Notes: generated by a model not told the origin, from the sequence alone. A stretch of 39,368 nt of DNA from Candidatus Omnitrophota bacterium (GCA_014728045.1 WJMH01000008.1:1-39368); one strand, 5' to 3'; numbered from the stretch's first letter, positions 6,450 to 16,029 are shown. Made by a program: numbers and translations.

Positions 6450-7316
6450 TTAAAAGCGGGTTGCCCAGTCGTCCCCCACCATAATCCCTTCTGAAGATAC
6501 CTTAATGTTCTTTACGACGCCCTTTGCGACCTTGCTGATCTTGTGGTCATTAACGATAAAATCAAGGCGTTCGGCTTTTCCCGTCCAGACATTTATAGTC
6601 CCCTCGGCCGACCATGACTTTGAATCCCCGTCATGCAGAGTCCCGTCAAATAGAACATCTCCCCCATGTGAAACCCTTATCCATGCATCCCCCCGCGACC
6701 GCAAGGTGAGCCTGACAGAACCCTCCTCGGACGAAGATCTTTGGCGGGAAGCGAAGTTATTCGCGTTCCTTTCGTTCCCGGTCATTTTCTGGGTCTTTTC
6801 AGGGTCAGCAACTGTCTGCTCCACCATGCGGGAGACCTGTTCGGTAGATTCAGTTTTTTTCGGAAGAAGCTGCGCCCTTTTCTGTTTCATTAGTGAGATC
6901 TTCGTCCTCAGCATGCCAACGAGAACGAACATGAGCACTAGAAGTGCTATAGCGGCTACGGCAACAAGTAACCTCATCAACTGGTCCTTGGAAACAGAAG
7001 GCAATTTAGGAGGAGCGGGATACGTTCTCTTTTTTTCCTCCTTCTCGCCCCCAATAGTGAATTCCTGCTTGGTGTTTTCGGAGAAGAGCAGGTCGAACTG
7101 CTCGATCTCGGTTTTAGCGTCGAACCCGAGAAAGGAGGCGTACTTTTTCATGAAGCTTCTCATATACAGCTTGTTCAGCCTGTCCAGCACGCCCTTTTCG
7201 ATATCAGTGATAATATTAGGGTGTATGCGGCTGCGGTTACTGGCCTCTTCTACGCTGATGCCGATCTTCTCTCTCGCCTGCCGGAACCTGGCACCGATCT
7301 CTTTAGGCGTCACCAT
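6450..7316 (-). CDS. RodZ-like membrane protein with N-terminal HTH and C-terminal DUF4115
   Basis: A 288-residue protein with a helix-turn-helix of the RodZ/HTH_25 type (residues about 5-75, GARFRQAREKIGISVEEAS), a single transmembrane helix near 120-140 (LLVAVAAIALLVLMFVLVGML), a charged linker, and a beta-rich DUF4115 domain (about 205-288) ending in the periplasm. RodZ links MreB to the cell-wall elongation machinery. No mre genes are nearby, so the exact role is inferred. It overlaps ftsK by 14 bases and has a GAGGTAA ribosome site. Confidence 0.8.
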   Translation of the reverse strand: MVTPKEIGARFRQAREKIGISVEEASNRSRIHPNIITDIEKGVLDRLNKLYMRSFMKKYASFLGFDAKTEIEQFDLLFSENTKQEFTIGGEKEEKKRTYPAPPKLPSVSKDQLMRLLVAVAAIALLVLMFVLVGMLRTKISLMKQKRAQLLPKKTESTEQVSRMVEQTVADPEKTQKMTGNERNANNFASRQRSSSEEGSVRLTLRSRGDAWIRVSHGGDVLFDGTLHDGDSKSWSAEGTINVWTGKAERLDFIVNDHKISKVAKGVVKNIKVSSEGIMVGDDWATRF

Positions 7317-9561
7317 CTGTTACCTCTTCGACTTCTTGCATGCTTTCAATAAGGATCTCTCTCGGTTTTGATCCGTTGTAGGGACCGACTATACCTTCCT
7401 CTTCCATGATATCGATCATTCTCGCCGCTCTGGTGTAGCCTACCCTTAATTTTCTCTGTACCATGGACACGGAAGCCTGCTTCGTCTCAACGACGACACG
7501 CACCGCCTCAGTATATAATTCATCCTTTTCCTGATCGACCCCCACTTTCTTGGTCTCCTGCGTTTCAACGGCCTCGTCTATGTACTGAGGGCCGGCCTGT
7601 TGCTTGATGAATTTGACGATATTCCTTATCTCTGAATCCTCCACCAGGCTGCACTGACCGCGTTTAATGGCGGTAGCGCCCGGCTCCATGAGGAGCATAT
7701 CACCTTTTCCGAGCAGTTTTTCCGCGCCGTTGGCGTCAAGAACGGTCCGGGAATCGACCTTTGAGGCGACCTTGAAAGATATCCTAGCGGGCAGATTGGC
7801 CTTAATGACACCGGTTATAACGTTAACTGAAGGTCTCTGCGTAGCCAGTATCATGTGTATCCCAGCGGCACGGGAAAGCTGCGCGATACGCATTATGGCT
7901 CCTTCAACGTCTTGCTGCGCAACCATCATAAGATCCGCTAATTCGTCCACTATAACTACGATATAAGGAAGGTTCTCGTCCTCCTCATCCTGTCTCTGCT
8001 TGTAGGAAGTTATGTTCCTTACTCCCTTCTCCGCGAAAACGTCGTATCTGCGCTCCATTTCGGTTATGACCCAGTTAAGCGCCGAGGCGGCTTTTTTGGG
8101 ATTTGTGACTATCGGAGAGACCAGGTGAGGAATGCCCTCGAACATCATAAGCTCGACCCTCTTGGGATCTATCATCATGAACTTCAGTTCCTCCGGGGAA
8201 GAATTGAAAAGCAGGCTGCTTATTATACAGTTTATGCAGACGGTCTTTCCCGATCCAGTTGCACCAGCTATCAAAAGATGCGGCATCTTGGCCAGGTCCG
8301 TGACTATAGGATTGCCCGAAAGATTCTTTCCCAGAGCCAGTTTGAGAGGAGAATCCGCTTCGCTGTATTCCTCTGCCCCTATGATATCCTTCAGATAAAC
8401 GAATTCGCTCTTTTTGTTGGGAACTTCTATTCCGATAGTGCCTTTTCCCGGCAGGGGCGCCACGATACGTATGTTCGCGGATTTCATAGCTAGTGATATA
8501 TTGTCGCCAAGCGAGGTTATTTTATTCACCTTGGTCCCCACTGCCGGCTCCAGTTCATACATGGTGATAACAGGACCGTTATTGATCTTGACGACTTTGG
8601 CCTCAACACCGAACTCAAGAAGAGTGCTTTCAAGCTTTAGGGCGTTCCTTTTCAGGTCCCCTTCCCTTTCTTTAGCCCCGGTCCTGGGCGGATCTTTAAG
8701 AAGACCCAGCTCCGGAAGTTTGTATTCCACCTGTTCTCCGGTTTTATTGTTTGAGACGGGCGCGACGCGCACTGGTTTAGCGGAGGCTTTCTGCGTAGTG
8801 GCCGCTTTTACGATCTTCGGCCCCTTGGATGCTCCGCTGGATGGAGCAGCCTCCTGGGGAACATCTCTTTTTGCCAGAGAGGTCTTTTTTACCTCCTCGA
8901 CCTGGTTCCGCATTTTTTCAAGCTTTTTGGATATCTCTTCGCGAGCGGTCTTGAGTTTATTCTGGCGAATCAGTTTTTTGGGAAGAGCCCTGTCCTCGGC
9001 TTCAGGGATCATGGACTTTACTCTGCCGGGAACTTTGGACAGGAATTTGAACATTGCCGTTATTATTGGAAGTATCAGAAATTCGGTCGCAATAAGTACC
9101 GAGAGAATCATCATCGCGATGATAAAAACGGTAGCCCCGATCCTGCCCAGGTATTCAAGCAGGAACTCTGAGACCAGACTGCCTATAAGACCGCCCTGGG
9201 CAAATGCCATCGTGCGGGTTGAATCTGATATCATGCTCAGACTGGCGCTTACAACAGTGGCAAGCACTATCGTGCCGAAAACCTTGAAGAATATCTTGCG
9301 AGGCTCAAGCTGCATCAGGCGGGATATCCCCCAGACAAGGATAAGAAGAGGGATCACGTATGCGGCTTTACCCATGAAGAACAAAAGCACACCTCCAACA
9401 TAAGCACCCACCACACCGGTAGCATTCTGGGGCACCATGTTAGGGCTACTGGTATAAAACGAAAGGTCCTGTTCGCTGAAAGTGAAGATGCTGAGAAAAA
9501 GAAAAAGACTGATAGCGAACAGTATTACAGCGATTATCTCGTTTTTTCTTACCTGATCCAT
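7303..9561 (-). CDS. ftsK: DNA translocase FtsK/SpoIIIE
   Basis: A 752-residue septal DNA pump that clears the chromosome from the division plane. About four N-terminal membrane helices (residues 10-180) are followed by a charged linker (about 195-285), the alpha/beta motor with Walker A GATGSGKT (about 435) and Walker B YIVVIVDELADLMM (about 530), and a C-terminal winged-helix gamma domain (about 680-740, VSMVQRKLRVGYTRAARMID) that in relatives reads polar KOPS sites and contacts XerD. A xerD-type gene is about 10 kb away in the same window. Length is normal for the short-linker group. Confidence 0.96.
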   Translation of the reverse strand: MDQVRKNEIIAVILFAISLFLFLSIFTFSEQDLSFYTSSPNMVPQNATGVVGAYVGGVLLFFMGKAAYVIPLLILVWGISRLMQLEPRKIFFKVFGTIVLATVVSASLSMISDSTRTMAFAQGGLIGSLVSEFLLEYLGRIGATVFIIAMMILSVLIATEFLILPIITAMFKFLSKVPGRVKSMIPEAEDRALPKKLIRQNKLKTAREEISKKLEKMRNQVEEVKKTSLAKRDVPQEAAPSSGASKGPKIVKAATTQKASAKPVRVAPVSNNKTGEQVEYKLPELGLLKDPPRTGAKEREGDLKRNALKLESTLLEFGVEAKVVKINNGPVITMYELEPAVGTKVNKITSLGDNISLAMKSANIRIVAPLPGKGTIGIEVPNKKSEFVYLKDIIGAEEYSEADSPLKLALGKNLSGNPIVTDLAKMPHLLIAGATGSGKTVCINCIISSLLFNSSPEELKFMMIDPKRVELMMFEGIPHLVSPIVTNPKKAASALNWVITEMERRYDVFAEKGVRNITSYKQRQDEEDENLPYIVVIVDELADLMMVAQQDVEGAIMRIAQLSRAAGIHMILATQRPSVNVITGVIKANLPARISFKVASKVDSRTVLDANGAEKLLGKGDMLLMEPGATAIKRGQCSLVEDSEIRNIVKFIKQQAGPQYIDEAVETQETKKVGVDQEKDELYTEAVRVVVETKQASVSMVQRKLRVGYTRAARMIDIMEEEGIVGPYNGSKPREILIESMQEVEEVTDGDA

Positions 9562-9576
9562 TTCAATGATATCGGT

Positions 9577-10347
9577 TTACTTCCAAAAAAATATACCGGT
9601 CATCCCAAGAAGAAGGCAATACGCGGCGAAAAGAAACAGTTTCTTCCCCTTTATGACTTTCCGCAGTAGATGAAGGCTGAAAAACCCTGCTAAGAAAGCT
9701 GCCGCCATGCCCGCAATATACTCGGGGACATTCCCCGCCAAGGCACCCCTTAAATCCACGGTCAAACCCTTGTACAAAGTAGCTCCTATTATGACCGGTA
9801 TGGACAAAAGAAAACTGAACCTGAAGGCCTCCTCAGTCTTCATCCCTCCTGCGAGACCAGCGGATATGGTCACCCCACTTCGGGATATCCCCGGTAAAAG
9901 CGCGATCGCCTGGGCCACCCCGACTGCAAAAGTGTTGAATAGGCCCGCTTTCCTCCCAGCGCCGTCATTCTTCCATAAAAAGAACTGTCCGAGCAAAAGA
10001 ACTATTCCCGTGGCGACCAGCATCACCGCTACCTTCGCAGGGCTGACAAAAAATTCCGATATCCGTTCCTCAAAAAATAGAGCAGTGATAACGGCTGGCA
10101 CGGTCGCGGCGAGAACATAAAAAAGATATTCCCATCTTCTTTGTCTTGCCAACTGAAGTATATCACCTGCGAAATAGATAACTACCGCCAGCAAAGTCGC
10201 CGCATGAAGACATATATCAAAAAACATGCTTGGTTCGCTAAAACCGAATAGCCTGTGCACAAGCACTAGGTGCCCTGAACTGGAGATCGGCAGGAATTCC
10301 GTCAATCCCTGCACAAGTCCGGATATCAAAGCTTCTGTCAACGTCAT
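9577..10347 (-). CDS. uppP: Undecaprenyl-diphosphatase (BacA/UppP)
   Basis: A 256-residue polytopic membrane enzyme that dephosphorylates undecaprenyl pyrophosphate to recycle the lipid carrier of peptidoglycan and O-antigen synthesis; it also confers bacitracin tolerance. Both family motifs are present: the glutamate-rich QGLTEFLPISSSGHL (about 13-27) and PGISRSGVTISAGL (about 153). Eight or so hydrophobic segments span the protein. It lies between dut and ftsK in the same transcript with short gaps. Confidence 0.95.
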   Translation of the reverse strand: MTLTEALISGLVQGLTEFLPISSSGHLVLVHRLFGFSEPSMFFDICLHAATLLAVVIYFAGDILQLARQRRWEYLFYVLAATVPAVITALFFEERISEFFVSPAKVAVMLVATGIVLLLGQFFLWKNDGAGRKAGLFNTFAVGVAQAIALLPGISRSGVTISAGLAGGMKTEEAFRFSFLLSIPVIIGATLYKGLTVDLRGALAGNVPEYIAGMAAAFLAGFFSLHLLRKVIKGKKLFLFAAYCLLLGMTGIFFWK

Positions 10348-10372
10348 CTGTATATATCAAACGGCCAAGGAA

Positions 10373-10822
10373 TCATATTCCCGTATGGCCGAAACCTCCG
10401 TGTGCGCGTTCGGTCTGGCCGAGCTGTTCTGCCTCAATGAAATCCGCGTAAATCACTTCGCGTATCATCATCTGGGCCAGCCGATGGCCCCGCTGCACGG
10501 TGAAAGTCTCTTTTCCGACATTTGTGACGATGAGGTTGACCAGACCGCGGTAATCGCTATCAATGGTGCCGGGGGTATTGACCAGCGTTATACCGTGCTT
10601 TAAAGCAAGGCCGCTCCTGGGCCTGATCTGCGCCTCATAGCCCTCGGGAACTTCGACATATATCCCGCAGGAGATGAGCTTGATCTCTCCGGGTGCTATG
10701 GACACTTCTCCTTCCACATCGGCGTAAAGATCAACGCCTGCGGAACCGCTTGTAGCATAGGTCGGGATCGGCAGGTCCCTCGCGCTTTCTTTGCGTTTTA
10801 TATTAACTTTTATCTTCTTCAA
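10373..10822 (-). CDS. dut: dUTP diphosphatase
   Basis: A 149-residue trimeric dUTPase that hydrolyses dUTP to dUMP. The conserved motifs can be read in order: SAGVDLYAD (I), IRPRSGLALKHG (II), TLVNTPGTIDSDYRG (III), RLAQMMI (IV) and the C-terminal arm RAHGGFGHTG (V). The start appears to be a TTG at 10822 inside the end of pnp (20-base overlap) with only a weak ribosome site, suggesting expression coupled to pnp. Confidence 0.95.
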   Translation of the reverse strand: MKKIKVNIKRKESARDLPIPTYATSGSAGVDLYADVEGEVSIAPGEIKLISCGIYVEVPEGYEAQIRPRSGLALKHGITLVNTPGTIDSDYRGLVNLIVTNVGKETFTVQRGHRLAQMMIREVIYADFIEAEQLGQTERAHGGFGHTGI

Positions 10823-12890
10823 CTTGCTTCATACTGAGTTTGACGCGGCCCTGATCATCTATACCGATCAGTTTCACCTTGACCTTATCCCCTTCCTTGA
10901 CCACGTCGGTCACTTCCTTAACATAATCCTTGGAAAGCTCAGAAACATGCACCAGCCCTTCTTTCTTCGGAAGGAATTCGACAAAAGCTCCGAAATTGGT
11001 TATATTAACTACCGTGGCATCATACACTTTGCCTATTTCAGGCTCTTCGATAATTCCTTCGATGATCTCAATGGCCTTATCAAGAGATTCTTTGTCCGAT
11101 GAGGCCACCTGGCAAGTTCCGTCATCCTCGATATTTATGTCCGCGCCGGTTTCGGCTATTATGCCACGTATGACCTTGCCTCCGGAACCGATAACATCCC
11201 TGATCTTGTCGGGCTTGATCGTCAGCGTTACTATTCTGGGAGCGTTGGGAGCTATCTCATTAAGCGGTTCAGGAATCGTCTGTGTCATATTATCTAGGAT
11301 CTTCATCCGTGCCGCTTTGGCCTGTTCGAAAGCGTTTTTGAGGATATCGAAATCAATGCCCTTTATTTTCAGGTCCATCTGTACCGCTGTTACTCCGTCT
11401 TTTGTTCCGGCGACCTTGAAATCCATGTCCCCGAAATGGTCCTCGGCACCGGCGATATCCGTAAGTATGGCGTAGTTGGTTTCCTCCTTTACCAGTCCCA
11501 TCGCAATGCCGCTAACAGCAGCTTTTACGGGAACACCACTGGCCATCAGGGAAAGAGAGCCCGCGCACACGGAAGCCATGGAACTGGATCCGTTGGATTC
11601 GAGTATCTCTGAAACGAGCCTGATGGTATAAGGGAACTCTTCCTTGGAGGGAATCACAGGCGTCAAAGCCTTTTCAGCAAGGGCGCCGTGGCCTATCTCT
11701 CTCCTGCCTGGTCCGCGCATGGGGCGTACATCCCCGACGCTGAAGGGCGGAAAATTATAGTGAAGCATGAAAGACTTGAATGATTCCCCTTCCAATGAGT
11801 CAACGCGTTGTTCGTCGGCTGCGGTCCCCAGAGTCGTCACGGCAAGAGCCTGGGTCTCACCCCGGGTAAAAAGACCCGAACCGTGAGTCCGCGGCAGTGC
11901 GTTTATTTCGCTGGAGATCTGCCTTATCTCATCGAATCGCCTGCCGTCAACACGCTTGTTTTCTTCAAGTATGATCTGCCTGAGAACATCCTTCTCTATC
12001 CTATGAAGAGCCCTTTTAACATCGGATTCGATGTCCTCATCTTCCGCGGAACCTTCCTCTTCAACTAGTTTATTCTGAAGATCAGCGAGCCCTTCGACCC
12101 TTTGCTGTTTCTCGGAAAGCTGCATGATCTGCTTGAGCTTGTCTTGGGCCTTTTCCTTTATTCTCTGGTAAAGTTCCTCGTTCACCTCGACATAGCTGAT
12201 ATCTTCCCTTTTGGGTTTGCCTATCTTTTCGGCCAGCTTTCTCTGCAGGTCAAGCTGGGGTTTAAGCTGTTCATGACCGAATTTGATAGCCTCGACCATT
12301 TTCTCTTCACTGAGTTCATTAGCTCCTGACTCCAGCATTACGACACTTTCGTCATTGCCAACAACGACCAGGTCCAGATCGGACTTTTCCATTTCAGCGA
12401 AAGTGGGATTTATTACGAAATTATCTTCCACAAGCCCGACCCTTACACAACCGATAGGTCCGTTAAAGGGTATGTCCGATATTGTAAGCGCGGTCGAAGC
12501 CCCGATAACCCCGAGTATATCCGAATCATTCTTGCCGTCAGAAGAGAGCACGGTAGCCACTACCTGCACCTCGTTGGTCATCCCCTCCGGGAAAAGTGGA
12601 CGTATGGGCCTGTCTATCATACGCGAGGTCAGAATAGCTTTCTGAGAGGGACGCCCTTCTCTCTTGAAGAAGCCCCCGGGTATCTTGCCCGCAGCGAACG
12701 TCTTCTCCTGGTATTCCACCGTCAAAGGGAAAAAATCCAGCCCTTCCCTTGGCTGGCGGGAACACACGCTGGTAACGAGCACCATCGTCCCTCCATATTG
12801 GACAGTAACAGATCCATCCGCCTGTTTTGCGAGTTTGCCGGTACTTACTATGAGTTCTTCGTTGCCTAACTTAAGATTAAATTCATTCAT
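10803..12890 (-). CDS. pnp: Polynucleotide phosphorylase
   Basis: A 695-residue 3'-5' phosphorolytic exoribonuclease of the RNA degradosome. Two RNase PH domains (about 1-230 and 310-540) flank a helical domain; then come a KH domain with the GSGG loop (DVIGSGGKVIRGI, about 560) and an S1 domain (VVNITNFGAFVEFLPKKEG, about 625). An ATG at 12917 is in frame, but the SD-like GAGGGG lies 10 bases upstream of ATG 12890 and the resulting MNEFNLKLG start matches family length. It follows rpsO by 65 bases, the classic rpsO-pnp pairing. Confidence 0.95.
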   Translation of the reverse strand: MNEFNLKLGNEELIVSTGKLAKQADGSVTVQYGGTMVLVTSVCSRQPREGLDFFPLTVEYQEKTFAAGKIPGGFFKREGRPSQKAILTSRMIDRPIRPLFPEGMTNEVQVVATVLSSDGKNDSDILGVIGASTALTISDIPFNGPIGCVRVGLVEDNFVINPTFAEMEKSDLDLVVVGNDESVVMLESGANELSEEKMVEAIKFGHEQLKPQLDLQRKLAEKIGKPKREDISYVEVNEELYQRIKEKAQDKLKQIMQLSEKQQRVEGLADLQNKLVEEEGSAEDEDIESDVKRALHRIEKDVLRQIILEENKRVDGRRFDEIRQISSEINALPRTHGSGLFTRGETQALAVTTLGTAADEQRVDSLEGESFKSFMLHYNFPPFSVGDVRPMRGPGRREIGHGALAEKALTPVIPSKEEFPYTIRLVSEILESNGSSSMASVCAGSLSLMASGVPVKAAVSGIAMGLVKEETNYAILTDIAGAEDHFGDMDFKVAGTKDGVTAVQMDLKIKGIDFDILKNAFEQAKAARMKILDNMTQTIPEPLNEIAPNAPRIVTLTIKPDKIRDVIGSGGKVIRGIIAETGADINIEDDGTCQVASSDKESLDKAIEIIEGIIEEPEIGKVYDATVVNITNFGAFVEFLPKKEGLVHVSELSKDYVKEVTDVVKEGDKVKVKLIGIDDQGRVKLSMKQVEEDKS

Positions 12891-12955
12891 TATTCGTAAC
12901 CCCTCTTCCCATAACATCCTATACTAATAAATTAAAAACCATAACGAGACCTTCG

Positions 12956-13225
12956 TTATTTCCTGAGTCCCAGCCTTTTGATAAGCTCTTGATATTTTTC
13001 GTTATTAGAGGATTTTAGATAAGTTAATAGTTTTCTTCTTTTATTGATCAGGAGCAAAAGTCCCCTTCTGGAATGATGATCCTTCTTGTGTTTTTTGAAG
13101 TGCTCCGTGAGATTACTGATGCGTTCGGTCAAAATAGCTATCTGCACCTCCGGAGAACCGGTATCACTGTCATGCTGTTTGAATTCTTTTATTATCTCCT
13201 GTTTTTTTTCCTTTACTATAGACAT
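12956..13225 (-). CDS. rpsO: 30S ribosomal protein S15
   Basis: An 89-residue primary 16S rRNA-binding protein of the small subunit, full length. Diagnostic stretches are [30 protein letters not shown] and [22 protein letters not shown] precedes the ATG at 7-base spacing. It is the promoter-proximal gene of the rpsO-pnp-dut-uppP-ftsK-rimO-pgsA-pgpA run. Confidence 0.97.
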   Translation of the reverse strand: MSIVKEKKQEIIKEFKQHDSDTGSPEVQIAILTERISNLTEHFKKHKKDHHSRRGLLLLINKRRKLLTYLKSSNNEKYQELIKRLGLRK

Positions 13226-13237
13226 TTTTCACCTCCT

Positions 13238-13295
13238 TTCCAATATAATAGCAGTGGAATATACTCGGATAATGTCATCATTTTAAAACTGACAT
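13238..13295 (-). promoter_or_regulatory. rpsO mRNA leader with two potential hairpins
   Basis: Between the promoter and rpsO two inverted repeats are seen: ATGTCA/TGACAT (13272-13277 and 13290-13295) and TTCCA/TGGAA (13238-13242 and 13255-13259). The second lies immediately upstream of the AGGAGG ribosome site (13232-13236). S15 represses its own translation in several bacteria by binding leader structures; a similar arrangement here is an inference. Confidence 0.4.
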
Positions 13296-13300
13296 GGCTT

Positions 13301-13329
13301 ATGTTAGCATATAAACATATTTTTGTAAA
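13301..13329 (-). promoter_or_regulatory. Predicted promoter of the rpsO-pnp operon
   Basis: Minus-strand TTTACA (13329-13324) and TAACAT (13306-13301) are separated by 17 bases, in the AT-rich gap between ribF and rpsO. The start site would be about 70 bases before the rpsO ATG. Confidence 0.5.
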
Positions 13330-13405
13330 TATATAACTAACATACTAATTAATATTATATATAACAACGGGAAATGTGCATAACGAGGAGAGTGGATGGT
13401 GATAG

Positions 13406-14380
13406 TCACAAATACTTGTAGCGCCTTATCTTCCAGAGTATTTTCTTGCTGTTGAGGATCTTTTCCGCACTCTGGATATCCTTTGTGATCTGCTCGATGA
13501 GAGACTGACTGCTTCTGTACTGCCTCTCTTTGCGAAGTTTCTTTATGAAAAATATCTCAATATTCCGCCCGTAAAGGTTCCCTTCATAGTCCATGATATG
13601 AACTTCTATGCGTGGTTCCTTTCTTTTTTTTAATCTTGTGCCGTAAAAGGTCGGTTTAAACCCGATGTTAAGAACCCCGTCATAAAGCACCCCCTCGATA
13701 TCGACCTTTACTGCGTAAACTCCCGTAGGGGGTATGACCTCCTGATGGGGATCGATGTTGGCGGTGGGTTTGCCGAGTTTTTTGCCAAGTTCGTCACCTC
13801 TTACCACCGTGCCGAGGACGGATACCGGCCGCCTTAGGAGTTTTTCCGCTTTTTCCAATCTTCCTGATCTAATAAGCTTCCTGAGCCAGGTGCTACTAAC
13901 TATTTTCCCGCCTTTTTTAACCGGCTCGACGATCCTGACATCCACACCGTATTTTTGACCTATCTGCTTTAGCTTATCGACATTCCCGCTCTTTCCGCTC
14001 CCGAAATGAAAGTTCTTCCCCACGAAGACCTTTCTGGAGCCTGTGCCTCCAATTACCTTTTTAACGAAATCTTCAGGCGACATCGACGCGATATAATTGG
14101 TGAACCGGATGACCACCACAGCATGTATCCCCATTTTCTCAAGTATGAACAAACGATGAGCAAGAGACATTATCCGGGGAGGCCTTTTATCGGGCCTTAG
14201 AACCGACTGTGGATGAGGGTCGAAGGTAACTATGACCTTTTCCTGTTCGGGTCTTCCGGCCCCAAGAAGTCGTTTTATGACACGCTTGTGACCAAGATGT
14301 ATCCCGTCAAAGATACCTATCGCTATTATCGGGTCTTTGAGTTTCTTCTCAAGATTCCTGTAACCGTATAATACTTTCAT
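13406..14380 (-). CDS. ribF: Bifunctional riboflavin kinase/FAD synthetase
   Basis: A 324-residue enzyme that phosphorylates riboflavin to FMN and adenylates FMN to FAD. The N-terminal nucleotidyltransferase domain has FDGIHLGHKRVIKRLL (about 24) and VIVTFDPHPQSVL (about 50). The C-terminal kinase domain has GKPTANIDPHQEVIPPTGVY (about 202). It overlaps truB by 32 bases, starting ATG 14380 with GGGGAT upstream. It is the last gene of the tRNA-Pro cluster, away from the FMN-controlled rib operon. Confidence 0.95.
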   Translation of the reverse strand: MKVLYGYRNLEKKLKDPIIAIGIFDGIHLGHKRVIKRLLGAGRPEQEKVIVTFDPHPQSVLRPDKRPPRIMSLAHRLFILEKMGIHAVVVIRFTNYIASMSPEDFVKKVIGGTGSRKVFVGKNFHFGSGKSGNVDKLKQIGQKYGVDVRIVEPVKKGGKIVSSTWLRKLIRSGRLEKAEKLLRRPVSVLGTVVRGDELGKKLGKPTANIDPHQEVIPPTGVYAVKVDIEGVLYDGVLNIGFKPTFYGTRLKKRKEPRIEVHIMDYEGNLYGRNIEIFFIKKLRKERQYRSSQSLIEQITKDIQSAEKILNSKKILWKIRRYKYL

Positions 14381-15041
14381 TCAAATCATCCCCGGTCATG
14401 CGCACTAGATCGGAATAGCGCGCCGAACCTTCCAGAGTGAATGTACCGGACCTGGTACGCCTCAGCTCTGTAAGATGCGCACCGCAGCCCAGCTTCTCGC
14501 CGATATCTTCGGCAAGCTGCCTGATATAAGTGCCCTTACTGCATATCACGCTGAATGTTGCAAAAGGCATGGCCGATTCAATAATCTCGATCTTCTCGAT
14601 GAATATCTTCTGCGGCTTTCTCTTTACTTCCAGCCCCTTCCTGGCAAGCTTGTACAATCTTTTGCCGTTAACCTTCTTTGCCGAGACCATTGGAGGGGTC
14701 TGGTAAGACTCGCCAATGAACGAACGGGCGGCAGCGCTCAGCTCTTCAGGGGATACCCGTACCTCCGCTCTTTCTATGATCTTTCCGCAACTGTCGCCCG
14801 TATCGGTCTTCTCTCCGAGTTTCATGACAGCAAGATATTCTTTTTCGTCGGCTGAATACCTGCTGGAGAGTTTCGTTGCCCTGCCCAGCAAAAGAACGAG
14901 CACGCCCGTTGCGTTCGGATCAAGTGTCCCGGCGTGCCCTACCTTCTTGATGCCGAAGCGCCTTCGCACCGCCTGCACGACATCATGACTGGTCATTCCC
15001 TTTTCCTTGTCAACTATCAGTATACCGGCCGTATCCTGCAT
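14349..15041 (-). CDS. truB: tRNA pseudouridine-55 synthase
   Basis: A 230-residue enzyme making pseudouridine 55 in the T-loop of tRNAs. GILIVDKEKGMTSHDVV opens the catalytic domain, and the catalytic aspartate is in HAGTLDPNATGVL (about 38). SKGTYIRQLAEDIGEKLGCG (about 165) is typical of TruB. It ends at about 230 residues, so it lacks the C-terminal PUA-like extension of the roughly 310-residue E. coli form. Confidence 0.93.
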   Translation of the reverse strand: MQDTAGILIVDKEKGMTSHDVVQAVRRRFGIKKVGHAGTLDPNATGVLVLLLGRATKLSSRYSADEKEYLAVMKLGEKTDTGDSCGKIIERAEVRVSPEELSAAARSFIGESYQTPPMVSAKKVNGKRLYKLARKGLEVKRKPQKIFIEKIEIIESAMPFATFSVICSKGTYIRQLAEDIGEKLGCGAHLTELRRTRSGTFTLEGSARYSDLVRMTGDDLNESIIRLQES

Positions 15042-15048
15042 TTTTTCT

Positions 15049-16029
15049 CTACCCCCGGTCGATCACTTCTTTTACCGCGTTAAGAACTTTTTCCCTGGCC
15101 TCGCGAAGATTCGTGAAAAGTGTGCACCCCGAGGCCTGGGGGTGACCCCCTCCCCCAAAACGTGATGCGACCTTATTGACGTCGATACCGCCGGTTGAAC
15201 GGAAACTCACGTTGATCCTTTCGGGATGATCCATGTTCTCCTTGAAAAATACCGCGGCTTGAACGCCTTTTATCGACCGGGGATAATTAATGAATTCATC
15301 CGTAGGTACGCTGTCCACACCCTCCTCGGCGAGCATACTGCGCGTTAGGCTCATATGCGCAAGGCGTCCGTTATCTTCGACCTGTAGCGTGCCGAGGACC
15401 TTCCCCAGGAGGCGTATCTGCGAAAGTTCTTTGCTTTCGAAGATCCTGCCATGAAGCCCCTTCGGGTCAACCCCAACCTCTATCAGCTCGCCTGCCACTT
15501 CATGTGTATGCCTGGTGGTATTGGTATAGTTGAACATGCCGGTATCAGTGATTATAGCGGTATAAATGGCCTCGGCGATCTCGATGTCAATCTCGGTATT
15601 CGTTTCTCTGGCCAGGATATATATCATCTCCCCCACCGAACTGGCTCCCGCTTCCACCCAGTTGGCATCCCCGAAGTATTCGTTACTGACGTGGTGATCA
15701 ATGTTTATGATAAACCCTTTCTCTTCCCCGAGGCGGGGAATATCACCGGTCCGCTCACGAACAGGACAATCCAGTATTACCAGAGTTTCCGGGGAGAACC
15801 CCGCGGGGACTTCCGGCTGGATAGCCTCGGCACCCTTGAGGAACCTGAGGTTATCTGGCACCTCGTCATGATCGACTACCACCGCTTTCTTCCCCCATTT
15901 CTCAAGAAGACGCTGCATCGCTATCTGGCTCCCTATGGAATCACCTTCGGGATTTACATGCGCCATTACGAGAAAATTATCGCGCTTCTTCAACTGCCTG
16001 ATGACATTCTTCATATTATCCTTGTTCAT
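15049..16029 (-). CDS. DHH/DHHA1 phosphoesterase, NrnA-like oligoribonuclease/pAp phosphatase
   Basis: A 326-residue manganese phosphoesterase. The DHH domain shows HVNPEGDSIGSQIA (about 23), LDCPV, IDHHVSN (about 115) and DTGMFNYTNTTRHTHEVA. The DHHA1 domain shows RFGGGGHPQASGCTL near the C-terminus. NrnA-type enzymes degrade nano-RNAs or pAp; relatives also cleave c-di-AMP products, so the substrate is not certain. The frame extends upstream to 16065, but GGAAGG is spaced 8 bases from ATG 16029, which overlaps rbfA by 14 bases; ATG 16035 is an alternative. Confidence 0.88.
   Translation of the reverse strand: MNKDNMKNVIRQLKKRDNFLVMAHVNPEGDSIGSQIAMQRLLEKWGKKAVVVDHDEVPDNLRFLKGAEAIQPEVPAGFSPETLVILDCPVRERTGDIPRLGEEKGFIINIDHHVSNEYFGDANWVEAGASSVGEMIYILARETNTEIDIEIAEAIYTAIITDTGMFNYTNTTRHTHEVAGELIEVGVDPKGLHGRIFESKELSQIRLLGKVLGTLQVEDNGRLAHMSLTRSMLAEEGVDSVPTDEFINYPRSIKGVQAAVFFKENMDHPERINVSFRSTGGIDVNKVASRFGGGGHPQASGCTLFTNLREAREKVLNAVKEVIDRG

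Noticed and set aside
6505-7371. A 288-codon open frame on the plus strand
   Set aside because: Antisense to the RodZ-like gene; no recognisable motif, while the minus-strand protein has HTH, TM and DUF4115 regions.
8414-9403. A 329-codon open frame on the plus strand
   Set aside because: Antisense to ftsK, whose domains and motifs are unmistakable in this interval; low-complexity Ser/Arg-rich translation and no ribosome site mark it as a shadow.
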